Numbered from the stretch's first letter, positions 37,058 to 45,609 are shown. The stretch: DNA of 64,000 nt from Polaribacter sp. SA4-10 (GCF_002163835.1 NZ_CP019331.1:1054001-1118000), one strand, 5' to 3'. A program made the numbers and translations. The notes: generated by a model not told the origin, from the sequence alone.

Positions 37058-38530
37058 ATGCAATCAATTTACGAATACCTTATCTTTACAACAAAAATTG
37101 AACACGATTTGGAACACGATTCGAAAGTTTTACCCCAATTTTCAGCACCCAAAATTTATACAGCAAAAGGAGACTTATCTAAACGATGGTATGTCTATTT
37201 TTCTTTCAGAAATCCACAAACAGGAAAACTTCAACGAATTGCAAATATATACGGTAAAGTAAACCAATACAAAACCAAGGAGTCTAGAATGAGTGTCTTA
37301 TCTTCCTACAGAAAGAACTTGATGTTTTTATTAAAACAAGGCTTCAATCCTTTTATAGATAATACAGAATTGTATCAGCAGTTGAAAAATCCTGTTACTG
37401 AAAAAGAAATAGAAGAAACTCCTAAAGAAGAAGTAATCTCAACTACAACAATAAACGAAGCTATAAAGATTGCTGTTAAGGAAGCCTTAAATGAAAATAC
37501 GATTACTTCACTATTACAAAACGTGCTTGAAAAGGGACAATTAACTAAAACAACGAAAAGCACTATAGAAAACACCCAAAAAACGATTCCCATAAAAGAA
37601 CAAAATACTGAGAATAAAAATCAAGAAGAAGAAGTGTCCATTTTAAGAGCTTTTGACTTTGCATTAAACTTAAAAGAAAAGGTGGTAAGTGTTCAAACAA
37701 TAAGAGATTATAGAAGAAAGATAAAACTATTTATAGCATGGATGGAAGAAACACATCCAACAAAGAAAAATATAAGAGATATTTCTAGAAAAAATCTATT
37801 AGATTATTTTAATGGAATTGTTTTAAAAACAAGTGCAAGAAATCGTAATAATTACAGAACAGAACTAGGAAGCATCTTCCAAGTATTAAAAAATAATGAA
37901 TTGGTTGCTGAAAACTATATTCAATCGATTCCTATTTTAAAATCCAAAACAGAAAGAAATAAGGTTTACACATTAAAAGAGCAACAAAATATATTTGAAT
38001 ATTTAGAAAAACAAGATCAACTTTTATTACTATTCATAAAATTCGTTTCCTATAGTTTTATAAGACCTATTGAGGTTTGTAGATTAAGAATTAAAGACAT
38101 TAATTTAGAAACCAAAACTGTTCAATTTAAAGCAAAGAATAGCCCTTTAAAAACGAAAATTATTCCTAGTATTTTATTTGATGAGTTACCTGACTTATCA
38201 AAGTTAGATAAAGAATCCTTTTTATTTACTCCAGATAAAATTGGAGCTTTCTGGGATGCAAATGAAACCAATAGAAGAGATCATTTTTCTAAAAGATTTA
38301 GAAAAGTTGTAAAAGACCATTTTGAATTGAATGAAGATTATGGAATTTATAGTTTTAGACATACTTTTATCTCAAAGTTATATAGAAAACTGAGAGAAAA
38401 AGCTTCTCCTTTTGAAGCTAAAAGTAATTTAATGCTGATTACAGGACATAAATCAATGAGTGCTTTAGAAAAGTATTTAAGAGAAATTGATGCAGAATTA
38501 CCAGAAGATTACTCAAAATTATTTAAGTAA
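37058..38530 (+). CDS. Tyrosine recombinase/integrase of a genomic island
   Basis: 490 residues. An N-terminal Arm-like part (KRWYVYFSFRNPQTGKLQ) is followed by a spacer rich in Glu/Thr. A SAM-like core-binding domain follows at about 200-300, then a catalytic domain with Arg in FIRPIEVCRLR (~335), HxxR-type SFRHTFIS (~431), GHKS (~463) and Tyr in ALEKYL (~472). It should integrate at the tRNA-Met 3' end 51 bases upstream. The ATG lies right behind a terminator, so a later start or read-through from the tRNA promoter is possible. Confidence 0.9.
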   Translation: MQSIYEYLIFTTKIEHDLEHDSKVLPQFSAPKIYTAKGDLSKRWYVYFSFRNPQTGKLQRIANIYGKVNQYKTKESRMSVLSSYRKNLMFLLKQGFNPFIDNTELYQQLKNPVTEKEIEETPKEEVISTTTINEAIKIAVKEALNENTITSLLQNVLEKGQLTKTTKSTIENTQKTIPIKEQNTENKNQEEEVSILRAFDFALNLKEKVVSVQTIRDYRRKIKLFIAWMEETHPTKKNIRDISRKNLLDYFNGIVLKTSARNRNNYRTELGSIFQVLKNNELVAENYIQSIPILKSKTERNKVYTLKEQQNIFEYLEKQDQLLLLFIKFVSYSFIRPIEVCRLRIKDINLETKTVQFKAKNSPLKTKIIPSILFDELPDLSKLDKESFLFTPDKIGAFWDANETNRRDHFSKRFRKVVKDHFELNEDYGIYSFRHTFISKLYRKLREKASPFEAKSNLMLITGHKSMSALEKYLREIDAELPEDYSKLFK

Positions 38531-38533
38531 AAG

Positions 38534-39196
38534 ATGCCTAAGGAAACCAGAAAAGTAAATGTAATTTATGAAGAATTAAGAGATAGAACAGTCTATCCTT
38601 TTTTATTATACATCCCTAAAAAATATTTTGCATACTTTCTAGAAGAAGAGCAGGTCAATCAATTGCATTGGGCTTTTGATGTATTGATATTAGCAAGGAA
38701 AGAAATGGATATTATTTTTATTGATAAACAAGATGAATCACAAGAAATTTTAAACAAACGAAGTGTTTTAAATGAAAACTTGTTTGATTTGGTAGACTAT
38801 AAAATAGAACTCAAACCAGCTCAATTTTCTTTTCTAATAGACAAATATCAAGTGCATTTATTTGTGATGCATCATATCGCTGAATTAATGCTGATTGAGG
38901 TCAATAAAAGGACTGATGGAAGCTATAAAAAACACCTAGCTTTTTTTATATTACAAGAAGAAGCTTTAGGACATCATAAAAGAAGTGTTGGTGATGATTT
39001 TCCTGAGCATAGAAAAACGCAAGAGGAAGAAGATTATATGAGAGCCAATATTATTGATAATTTCAAACTTCCAATAATTGAACAAGAAGAAATTATTCCA
39101 CCAGAAGTAAACATCAAAAAAAAGAAAGAGAAATTAATTACAGACTTAGAAGCTCAAGATTTTCTATTGGAAATTGTTTTTAAGATAGTAAATTAA
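38534..39196 (+). CDS. Unknown protein co-encoded with the integrase
   Basis: 220 residues with no signal or membrane segment. Features are RTVYPFLLYIPKKYFAYFLEEEQVN, a central YQVHLFVMHHIAELMLIEV, and a Lys/Glu-rich tail. I do not recognise the family. The gene begins 3 bases after the integrase stop and so must be co-transcribed, suggesting a recombination directionality factor or another accessory of element mobility; this is inference from position only. Confidence 0.6.
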   Translation: MPKETRKVNVIYEELRDRTVYPFLLYIPKKYFAYFLEEEQVNQLHWAFDVLILARKEMDIIFIDKQDESQEILNKRSVLNENLFDLVDYKIELKPAQFSFLIDKYQVHLFVMHHIAELMLIEVNKRTDGSYKKHLAFFILQEEALGHHKRSVGDDFPEHRKTQEEEDYMRANIIDNFKLPIIEQEEIIPPEVNIKKKKEKLITDLEAQDFLLEIVFKIVN

Positions 39197-39578
39197 AAGT
39201 AGTATTTTACATAAAGGGGACAACACAAACCATATTATATACTATTAGCTACTAATTCTAAAAAACTAAATAAGCACTTATAAAAACAATGAGAAATAGC
39301 CTACATGTTATTTAGATATCCTATGTACGCGTTGAGTGAGCGGCTATTTAGTTAACGACTTTTCTATTTTACGCGAGTTCATGAATAGCCTTAAATTATA
39401 ATGTAGTTCTATTTTATGCGGCTGGGTGCGGCTATTTTACATAATGGCGTTATAGACACTGGAGTTTTTTACGAAAGAGGACTATAACAGACCGTTATGT
39501 TACTTAGCTTTGGGTGTTAAGTAATCGCTTTTAAAATATAAAATTGATGCATCGTTTCTTTTCTATAGCTCTCGTTTT
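39197..39578. other. Non-coding 382-base stretch with a hairpin repeat
   Basis: No credible coding sequence. It contains the hairpin repeat at 39440-39512 described separately. Upstream of that are two short GAGCGGCTATTTA / GTGCGGCTATTTTA look-alikes about 100 bases apart. The 3' part (TTACTTA ... TAAGTAA, 39500-39524) is a small inverted repeat. Confidence 0.6.
39440..39512 (+). repeat. Hairpin repeat, copy 1
   Basis: CATAATGGCGTTATAG (39440-39455) pairs imperfectly with CTATAACAGACCGTTATG (39482-39499). The loop holds GGAGTTTTTTACGAAAGAGGA. TTACTTAGCTTTGG follows, containing a TAnnTTTG match (39505-39512). A diverged copy with the same order lies at 47039-47108. The stems differ by partly compensatory changes. 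Confidence 0.65.
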
Positions 39579-40487
39579 TCAAATTAAATAATTTTTTAAA
39601 CTCGCTTTTAACTCCCCTATAATCTCATCCCTCAAATATTGTGGACTCAAAACCTCTACTTGTGCGCCTATTTTTAAAATTTGAGTTTTAAATTCGTAAT
39701 TAGGATATACTTGAAAATGAACTTCGTGTTTGTTGTTTTTGTCCTTTGATAAAATAACTTGAGATTCATGTAAAGGCAAGCTTCGCATATACTTAGCATG
39801 TAATTCATTGACCATTAAAACAACTTTTTCTGGCTCACCTTCACCATAAACTAAGCCAACTGTATGTTGAAATTTATCCAACTTTTGAGCATAATCTTCC
39901 CTCCTAGTATTTGAGGGTTTATTAATTTGAATATCAAAGACTCTATCAATTCCAAAAGTTTTGATTTCATTCTTATTTAACGCACAAACTACATACCATC
40001 TATTTAAGTATTCTTTTAGAATTAATGGAGTTACTGTATATTTTTTTATAGCGATTTTCGAATAGTTTTCATGCTGAAAAGTAATTTCTCTATTATCTTT
40101 AATAGCTAATAAGAAATCTTTTAAATTGTCTATTCCTTTAAAAGACTTAGAATCATCGAAACTTACATATTCTAATATATTATTACTGTCTTTTAAACTC
40201 TTGGTAAATATATCTGCTACTTGAACTATTTCTAAAAATTTAAAAAATGAATCTACTTTTACACTTTTTTCTTCATTTATAAAATACCCTCTTTCTTTTG
40301 AATCATACTCAATTTCAATTCCAAAATCTGCTCTAATCTTTTCTAGATATCGTTCTATTGTCCTTGAAGCAACTGCAAGATCTTTTTCTTTTAGATACTT
40401 TAAAATAGCCTCTTTTGTAGGATATTTATTATCATATACATACTGTATTAACAATTGAATTCTTAAAGAAATTATATAACTAGACAT
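39579..40487 (-). CDS. WYL-domain transcriptional regulator
   Basis: 302 residues. The N-terminal winged HTH (ILKYLKEKDLAVASRTIERYLEKIR) is followed by a WYL domain with ITFQHENY, TVTPLILKEYLNRWYVVCAL and FGIDRVFDI, then a WCX-like C-terminal part. WYL proteins are ligand-responsive repressors often attached to defence genes. It is divergent from the 40579 gene, and the 70-base gap carries the repeated operator. A TATCTTTA box on the minus strand just beyond the operator could be its own promoter, implying autoregulation. Confidence 0.88.
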   Translation of the reverse strand: MSSYIISLRIQLLIQYVYDNKYPTKEAILKYLKEKDLAVASRTIERYLEKIRADFGIEIEYDSKERGYFINEEKSVKVDSFFKFLEIVQVADIFTKSLKDSNNILEYVSFDDSKSFKGIDNLKDFLLAIKDNREITFQHENYSKIAIKKYTVTPLILKEYLNRWYVVCALNKNEIKTFGIDRVFDIQINKPSNTRREDYAQKLDKFQHTVGLVYGEGEPEKVVLMVNELHAKYMRSLPLHESQVILSKDKNNKHEVHFQVYPNYEFKTQILKIGAQVEVLSPQYLRDEIIGELKASLKNYLI

Positions 40488-40526
40488 CGGTTTTTATATT
40501 ATTTTTTTAAAGATAACAAAAATGTG

Positions 40527-40560
40527 CGACACATAATGGCGAACCTGTTCAATATTTTTG
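40527..40560 (+). promoter_or_regulatory. Operator-promoter module, copy 1 (WYL regulon)
   Basis: CGACAC (40527-40532), 7 bases, CGAACC (40540-40545), 7 bases, then the -7 box TATTTTTG (40553-40560). The ATG at 40579 begins 19 bases after the last base of the box. The same arrangement occurs at 41155. Confidence 0.75.
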
Positions 40561-40578
40561 TATTTAAATTTAGTGCAA

Positions 40579-41139
40579 ATGATAACTGTAAAATTATTTG
40601 GAGAAGGTTGTTATATACATTTGTTAGACTCAAGTGATAAGACTGTAAATACTTACCAAAAAATTGCAAATAAAATGCGTGTTCCTTTAAATGAGGCTCT
40701 TTTAGACATTGGTTTTTTCTTGAAAATGAATTCAGACATTCAGAGTATTCACCAACTAATTATAGATTCTTTTGGAGGATTACTTCCAGTTTATCCAGCT
40801 TATATAGAAATTTCGTTTAATCAAAAAAAAGTAGCTAAAATAAATCTTCAAGAATTGATTAGCATAACCACATTATTTCCTCTTTATAAAGTAGCAATTA
40901 TAAACTTTAAAAATCATCAATTTGATAAAGGAATTTATTTAAAAGAAACTGTTATTGGCTGCATCGGTGTTTATAGGTTACCTGTAAATATTTTTAGTAT
41001 CGATTTATTTTCTTTCACTATTCTGCATTCATCATTTACAGAACTGCCATTATTAATAAATTTTACTTACAACGATACGTCTTTCAAAAAAGTAAAAGAA
41101 GACTGCTTGACAAAACAACAAAAAATTATCATTTTGTAA
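40579..41139 (+). CDS. Unknown cassette protein under the WYL-linked operator
   Basis: About 186 residues. ITVKLFGEGCYIHLLDSSDKTV and a strand-rich middle (LPVYPAYIEISFNQKKVAKI) are followed by a hydrophobic but not membrane-like C-terminal half. I recognise no family. The ATG at 40579 is chosen because the apparent upstream start at 40558 lies inside the -7 box. The leader is very short. Position next to a WYL regulator and nuclease-type genes suggests a defence or stress role. Confidence 0.6.
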   Translation: MITVKLFGEGCYIHLLDSSDKTVNTYQKIANKMRVPLNEALLDIGFFLKMNSDIQSIHQLIIDSFGGLLPVYPAYIEISFNQKKVAKINLQELISITTLFPLYKVAIINFKNHQFDKGIYLKETVIGCIGVYRLPVNIFSIDLFSFTILHSSFTELPLLINFTYNDTSFKKVKEDCLTKQQKIIIL

Positions 41140-41154
41140 AACCTATTTTCTGTA

Positions 41155-41188
41155 CGACACTAATTGACGAACCTGATTTGTTCCTTTG
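41155..41188 (+). promoter_or_regulatory. Operator-promoter module, copy 2
   Basis: CGACAC (41155-41160), 7 bases, CGAACC (41168-41173), 7 bases, then TTCCTTTG (41181-41188), one mismatch to TAnnTTTG. The spacing is identical to copy 1. Confidence 0.7.
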
Positions 41189-41206
41189 CTTCAAAATACA
41201 AATGAT

Positions 41207-41287
41207 ATGAATACAAAATTAATAGAAGCAAAAATTGAAGATTATGTAGTTATTAGTGATTTATTAATTTGTTTAAATAAAAAATGA
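41207..41287 (+). CDS. 26-residue leader-type small ORF
   Basis: It reads MNTKLIEAKIEDYVVIS..., 26 codons, starting 19 bases after the -7 box, exactly as the 40579 gene does behind copy 1. Its TGA overlaps the next ATG as ATGA (41284), so translation of the following gene would be coupled to it. It has no recognisable domain. It may encode a real mini-protein or act as a coupling leader. Confidence 0.5.
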   Translation: MNTKLIEAKIEDYVVISDLLICLNKK

Positions 41288-42039
41288 ATATGATGAAAAA
41301 GGAACAAAAACTTGGGAAGTTTAAAATTTTTCCAGAACAATTTCTGTGTGATTTTATTTTTAAATTCGAAATTCAAGAATGCGATAAAAAAACACTTTTT
41401 ATTCGTCAATTATTTACTATTCAGAAACAGCAAGAGGCCTTTCATAAAAAAGCGTATAATCATATATATGACAGTATATGTTACTTTACCAATGGAGAGA
41501 AAATAGTTTCTTATAGAAAAGAGGGTGTGTTTCACGAATTAGGCATTCATTATAATGTCAATAAATTTGAACATTATTTTGGAGAAAACTTACCTACTCG
41601 TGAAATTTATGATGTAGATATTTCTTTTAAAAAATATACGCTTCAAGAAAGTTTAGAAAAGGAAATTTATGAAATTCTTTCCATAAAAAATCAGAAGCGT
41701 AAAGTATTAATAGGTCATTCTGAAAATAATTTTATTGAAACTTTTGTTGAGAATAATATAGGAATATACATTCAAATAAACCGTAAAAAAATAATTGAGT
41801 TTTATACAAATGACTTATTAGTGGTTTCAAAAAGATTTGAAGAAAAATGTAAACCAATTAAACTTTTATCTTGTTTTAATTGTGGCTATTTTAAAAAGCA
41901 AGATCAATTTCCTTTTGGGACAACTAATAGTTTACATGAATGTATGTTGATTAAACAAAAAGCAAAGTCATCGGAATTTAATGAAGCAATTACTCATATT
42001 TGGAGTTATTGTAGTGATTTTATAGAGAAAAAAAAATAA
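41284..42039 (+). CDS. Unknown cysteine-containing cassette protein
   Basis: 251 residues. The N-terminal half is aromatic and beta-rich (FLCDFIFKFEIQECDKKTLF). The C-terminal part has a possible zinc site: CFNCGYFKKQDQ, about 17 residues, then HECMLIKQK and later YCSDF. No family is recognised. Overlap with the 26-codon ORF and control by operator copy 2 link it to the WYL cassette. It ends just before a decayed gene. Confidence 0.6.
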   Translation: MNMMKKEQKLGKFKIFPEQFLCDFIFKFEIQECDKKTLFIRQLFTIQKQQEAFHKKAYNHIYDSICYFTNGEKIVSYRKEGVFHELGIHYNVNKFEHYFGENLPTREIYDVDISFKKYTLQESLEKEIYEILSIKNQKRKVLIGHSENNFIETFVENNIGIYIQINRKKIIEFYTNDLLVVSKRFEEKCKPIKLLSCFNCGYFKKQDQFPFGTTNSLHECMLIKQKAKSSEFNEAITHIWSYCSDFIEKKK

Positions 42040-42102
42040 AAAAGAAGAAAATGATATTAAAGGAAAAAGAACCTCCTAAGTTATTAAACAGTGTAAAATC
42101 AC

Positions 42103-42365
42103 TTAAAAACACCAAAAAGAGTTAGAAAAGAAGAATCTTTTTATACTGAAAGGACCCTACAACTATTTAATAAAGGAACTACTGCTGAAGAATTGACACC
42201 ACATTATTTTCCAGGAGGAGGATTGGCTTTGGTAGACAATACCCAAATTCTAAAGTAATTACGAAAACACACGTACTTATTGCGAACGAAACAACTACCA
42301 TTTATGAAGCTACTTTTGCAGCAGAAAATACTTTAGTAGCAGTAGCTATTTTATATACCATTTAG
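42103..42365 (+). pseudogene. Frameshifted partial copy of the DUF2779 nuclease gene
   Basis: The translation reads FNKGTTAEELTPHYFPGGG then LALVDN. After a one-base loss near 42240 the next frame gives YPNSKVITKTHVLIANE and TTTIYEATFAAENTLVAVAI. These align segment by segment with the intact gene at 44118 (residues about 22-100). It ends at TAG 42363 and lacks the rest of the protein. Protein-level divergence is clear, so it is an old or separately acquired relic rather than a fresh duplication. Confidence 0.85.
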
Positions 42366-42394
42366 GATAACCAATAATTTTTAATTCATCATTA

Positions 42395-43786
42395 ATGTTA
42401 CAAACCATTGAAAAAGACCCTGTTTTAGATATAATATACGCGCATAAATGTGCTCCTAATTTAGTTGAAAAGTGGGTAGAATTAAAGGAATTTTTTACTG
42501 AAAATTATAAAAAAAGAATCTACGACTGGATCTTATTTTTTAAAAATATTGATTCTTCAAAAATAAAATATTTTGATTCTCAAACTCGTAGCTTTTTTAA
42601 TGATTCTGTAAATGTAATTTTAAAACTGGCTTTGGAAGAAGAGTGGTTTTCACAGACTCATCACGAATTTAATCTTAGCAAAAAATTTTACCATTTCGTT
42701 TTTAATTCAGGAAATTTACCCCATTTTCAAGATGAGAATGATGCGATTTATTTCTTAAAAACTAGTATTGTTTATAGTTACTATTATGATATCATTTCTG
42801 TCTCGATTATTAAAACTACAGAATTATTACGCTTTAGTTCTAATGTAGAAAATCAATCCCTATTTTTTAAAACACTTTTTAGCCGTTATCCAAATGCATG
42901 TGATATTGTATTTTATCAAAATTTACTATTTATGAGCATGAATGATATGCATCTATTTTTGAAAATAATTAATGGTAAAAGCATTCGTAAAATAGATACA
43001 ATCCCTTTGCTTTATTCTAAAAAACAAGCACATCTTTTACTTCATGGTTTGCCTAATTTTTTAAAAATTAAAGGTGACTTTTTTAAAGAGGGATGGTATT
43101 TGACAAAATTGCTAACTTATAATAATAATGAACAATTTTTTCTAGATTTTTATTATGGTTTAAAATTAGAATATAAAATTAGTACGCTGTTTATTCATGA
43201 TTTTTCTTATTGGCTAGAGGTTTATATTTTTTTTACTCAAAACGAAGAAGAATTAGAGAAATACAACCTAAATACAATCGGTAATATATCTATACGAGAT
43301 ATTTTAGATTACCTAATGTACAAGAAGTATACAGAACAAAACGTTGTATTTATGAAAAACCGTTCGCTTTCAAATCTTTGTAGTACTGTACAAGAATGGG
43401 ATTTTTATTCTTACAAGATAAGTAGTTACCCAGTGGAAAACACTTCTTGGATGGATCTTAAAACAGCAGAGTGGACTTATGAAATTGCCAACAAAAAATA
43501 TAGTGTAAATGAGATTTGTGATGCAACTACACTTTACCAAGAAGCCGCCACTTTGAAACACTGTGTTTACCTTTATTTAGACGCTTGTATTTCTAAACGA
43601 ATTAGAATTTTTAGCTTGAAAAAATTAACTAAAAAAAAATATGAGCGATGTATTACTATAGAGTTAAGAGGAAAAAATATTATTCAAGCAAGAGGCAAAT
43701 ATAATAGGGTTCTTAACAAAGAGGAATTATTTATACTAAATGAATGGGCTGAAAATTTGGGTTATAAAATGTTAGTATTGCCTTAA
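42395..43786 (+). CDS. PcfJ-like protein
   Basis: 463 residues. The C-terminal ~120 residues carry the PcfJ signature EAATLKHCVYLYLDACISK with IRIFSLKKL and ITIELRGKNIIQARGKYN, as found in proteins of conjugative plasmids and phages. The long helical N-terminus is anonymous. PcfJ's biochemical role is not established. The gene starts 30 bases after the relic and has no clear TAnnTTTG box of its own. It probably belongs to the accessory cassette of the island. Confidence 0.75.
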   Translation: MLQTIEKDPVLDIIYAHKCAPNLVEKWVELKEFFTENYKKRIYDWILFFKNIDSSKIKYFDSQTRSFFNDSVNVILKLALEEEWFSQTHHEFNLSKKFYHFVFNSGNLPHFQDENDAIYFLKTSIVYSYYYDIISVSIIKTTELLRFSSNVENQSLFFKTLFSRYPNACDIVFYQNLLFMSMNDMHLFLKIINGKSIRKIDTIPLLYSKKQAHLLLHGLPNFLKIKGDFFKEGWYLTKLLTYNNNEQFFLDFYYGLKLEYKISTLFIHDFSYWLEVYIFFTQNEEELEKYNLNTIGNISIRDILDYLMYKKYTEQNVVFMKNRSLSNLCSTVQEWDFYSYKISSYPVENTSWMDLKTAEWTYEIANKKYSVNEICDATTLYQEAATLKHCVYLYLDACISKRIRIFSLKKLTKKKYERCITIELRGKNIIQARGKYNRVLNKEELFILNEWAENLGYKMLVLP

Positions 43787-43822
43787 GTTGTATTAAAAAA
43801 GAACCTAGAATTATCAAAGAGC

Positions 43823-43856
43823 CGTCAAGGTTTGACGTAGCGAGGTTTTACTTTTG
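43823..43856 (+). promoter_or_regulatory. Palindrome and promoter upstream of the zinc-knuckle protein
   Basis: CGTCAA-GGT-TTGACG (43823-43837) is a perfect 6-bp inverted repeat. It lies 11 bases upstream of TACTTTTG (43849-43856), an exact TAnnTTTG. The ATG at 43883 is 27 bases beyond the box. The palindrome is in operator position; it could alternatively terminate the PcfJ transcript, but it lacks a T run. Confidence 0.6.
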
Positions 43857-43882
43857 TAGTATAATTAATTAAAAATAAAGAT

Positions 43883-44068
43883 ATGAGTAAGTTAAAATGT
43901 AAACATTGTGGAAAAGACTTTTATGCAGGGAGACTTTGCCTTCATAGTCCTACTAAAAAGCACAAAGCATTAACCGATGGTGATAATTGTGTGCACTGTG
44001 GTAATAAGTTCCAAGCAGGAAGACATTGTACACATAGTCCAACTAAAAAGCATTCATTGGATTGTTAA
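43883..44068 (+). CDS. 61-residue tandem zinc-knuckle protein
   Basis: Two near-identical halves, each C-x2-C-G-x2-F-x-A-G-R-x-C-x-H-S-P-T-K-K-H: residues 6-27 (CKHCGKDF...) and 36-57 (CVHCGNKF...). Each has three Cys and at least one His arranged to bind a zinc. I know similar single-unit mini-proteins in Bacteroidota but no function. The gene has its own promoter and sits 49 bases upstream of the DUF2779 nuclease gene. Confidence 0.75.
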   Translation: MSKLKCKHCGKDFYAGRLCLHSPTKKHKALTDGDNCVHCGNKFQAGRHCTHSPTKKHSLDC

Positions 44069-44117
44069 AATTGGTTAACTTTAGTTGCTTAATTAAAAAC
44101 TGTGAAAAAGAAAAAGT

Positions 44118-45467
44118 ATGTTATCAAAATCGAGATATTTAAAAGGGCTCAAATGCAGTAAAGCATTGTGGCTAAACAAGTTCAAAAAAGATGAAGTTTA
44201 TTACTCGGAAAACACAAAAGCTATTTTTAGCCAAGGAAATACTGCTGGAGATTTAGCGCAGCAGTATTTTCCAAATGGTGAATTGGCTTTGGTTTCTAAT
44301 TATCCAGACTCAAAAGCCATTGCAAGAACTAAAGAATTAATTGCAAATGGAGTAACTACCATTTACGAAGCTACTTTTGCTACCGAAAACACCTTGATAG
44401 CTTTAGATATATTACATAAAATTAAAGGAAAATGGCATGCCTTTGAAGTAAAAAGCACCAGTTCTGTAAAAGAAGAACATGTTAGAGATGCTGCTATTCA
44501 GTATTATGTGATGACAAATGCAGGCATTGAAATTGAAGATATTTCTATCATGCATTTTGATAGAAACTATGTTCGTAAAGGAGCAATTATCCCCACTCAA
44601 TTATTTACTTATGAGAGTGTTTTTAGAAGGATGCAAAATTATTTAAACGAAATTCCAAAAAATATTGAAGCCTTTTTAGAAGTTTATCAACAAGAAGAAC
44701 CTACAGTTACTATTGGTACGCATTGTGACAATCCATATCCTTGTGAGTTTGCAAATTACTGCCATCAGCTTATTGAAAACAAAGAGTTGTTAGAAAATAA
44801 AATAGCCCAAAAAGTTCTATCTACTGAGGTTAATTATAGAAATACAATTGCTATTCAAGATTTTTTAAACTCAAATCCATATCCAATTTATTCTTTGGAT
44901 TTTGAATCGATTATGTACGGAATTCCTGAACATGATGACTCAAGACCTTATCAACAAATTCCTTTTCAATATAGTTTACATATTCAAAAAAATGCAACTT
45001 CTAAACCAGAACATTTTGAGTTTTTAGGAAATGGAAGGGAAGATCCAAGAGAGGAACTTATAAAAAGTATGATTACAGCTTGTGGATCTCATGGAACAAT
45101 TTTAATGTATTCTCATTTTGAAAAAACGATTATAAATGGTTTAATAAGAGATTTTCCTAAATATACGATTCCATTAGAACATTTAATTGATAGGTTGGTC
45201 GATTTATTACCCGTTTTTAAAAAGCACTTAAAAACTGAAGCTACTCAAAAAAATGCTTCTTTAAAAAATGTTTTGCCTACTTTTTTAACTCAATTTTCAT
45301 ATGACGATTTAGATATTCAAAATGGCATGGCAACAATGGATGTCTATAGAAACCTTTCTAATTTATCGAAATCAGAACTTTTAGTAGCTCGTAAGAATAT
45401 GTTGGAGTATTGTAAGTTGGATACTTTGGCGGTTTTGGAATTGTATAAATTGTTGTGTGAAGGCTAA
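44118..45467 (+). CDS. DUF2779 nuclease: Cas4-like PD-(D/E)XK plus DEDD exonuclease domain
   Basis: 449 residues. The N-terminal half carries a RecB/Cas4-like nuclease core with KGKWHAFEVKSTSSVKEEHV, QYYVM and a cysteine set (GTHCDNPYPCEFANYCHQ) resembling the Cas4 Fe-S ligands. The C-terminal half is the DUF2779 domain, with YSLDFESIMYGIPEHDDSRP (DxE) and EYCKLDTLAVLELYKLL (final Asp), consistent with a 3'-5' exonuclease fold. Such fusions are presumed DNA/RNA-processing enzymes and occur in mobile regions. A broken partial copy lies at 42103. Confidence 0.82.
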   Translation: MLSKSRYLKGLKCSKALWLNKFKKDEVYYSENTKAIFSQGNTAGDLAQQYFPNGELALVSNYPDSKAIARTKELIANGVTTIYEATFATENTLIALDILHKIKGKWHAFEVKSTSSVKEEHVRDAAIQYYVMTNAGIEIEDISIMHFDRNYVRKGAIIPTQLFTYESVFRRMQNYLNEIPKNIEAFLEVYQQEEPTVTIGTHCDNPYPCEFANYCHQLIENKELLENKIAQKVLSTEVNYRNTIAIQDFLNSNPYPIYSLDFESIMYGIPEHDDSRPYQQIPFQYSLHIQKNATSKPEHFEFLGNGREDPREELIKSMITACGSHGTILMYSHFEKTIINGLIRDFPKYTIPLEHLIDRLVDLLPVFKKHLKTEATQKNASLKNVLPTFLTQFSYDDLDIQNGMATMDVYRNLSNLSKSELLVARKNMLEYCKLDTLAVLELYKLLCEG

Positions 45468-45475
45468 AGTTAGCC
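45462..45475 (+). terminator. Small hairpin at the end of the DUF2779 gene
   Basis: GGCTAA and TTAGCC form a 6-bp stem around an AG loop, starting within the last codons. It is weak and without a clean T run, so its role as terminator is uncertain. Confidence 0.35.
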
Positions 45476-45609
45476 AACTTCTTTATACAAGCTCTTAACG
45501 ATACCCCAATAATTACCCTAAATCGATTAAAAAAAAATATCTAATAGTTAGAAGTGAAACTAAGAGACAAATTAAGTACTCATATTAGGAAATAATAAAA
45601 ATATTAAAT

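Noticed and set aside
39440..39512. Integron attC site
   Set aside because: The hairpin lacks the GTTRRRY/RYYYAAC core pair and no integron integrase is present; the tyrosine integrase here is of the tRNA-targeting type.
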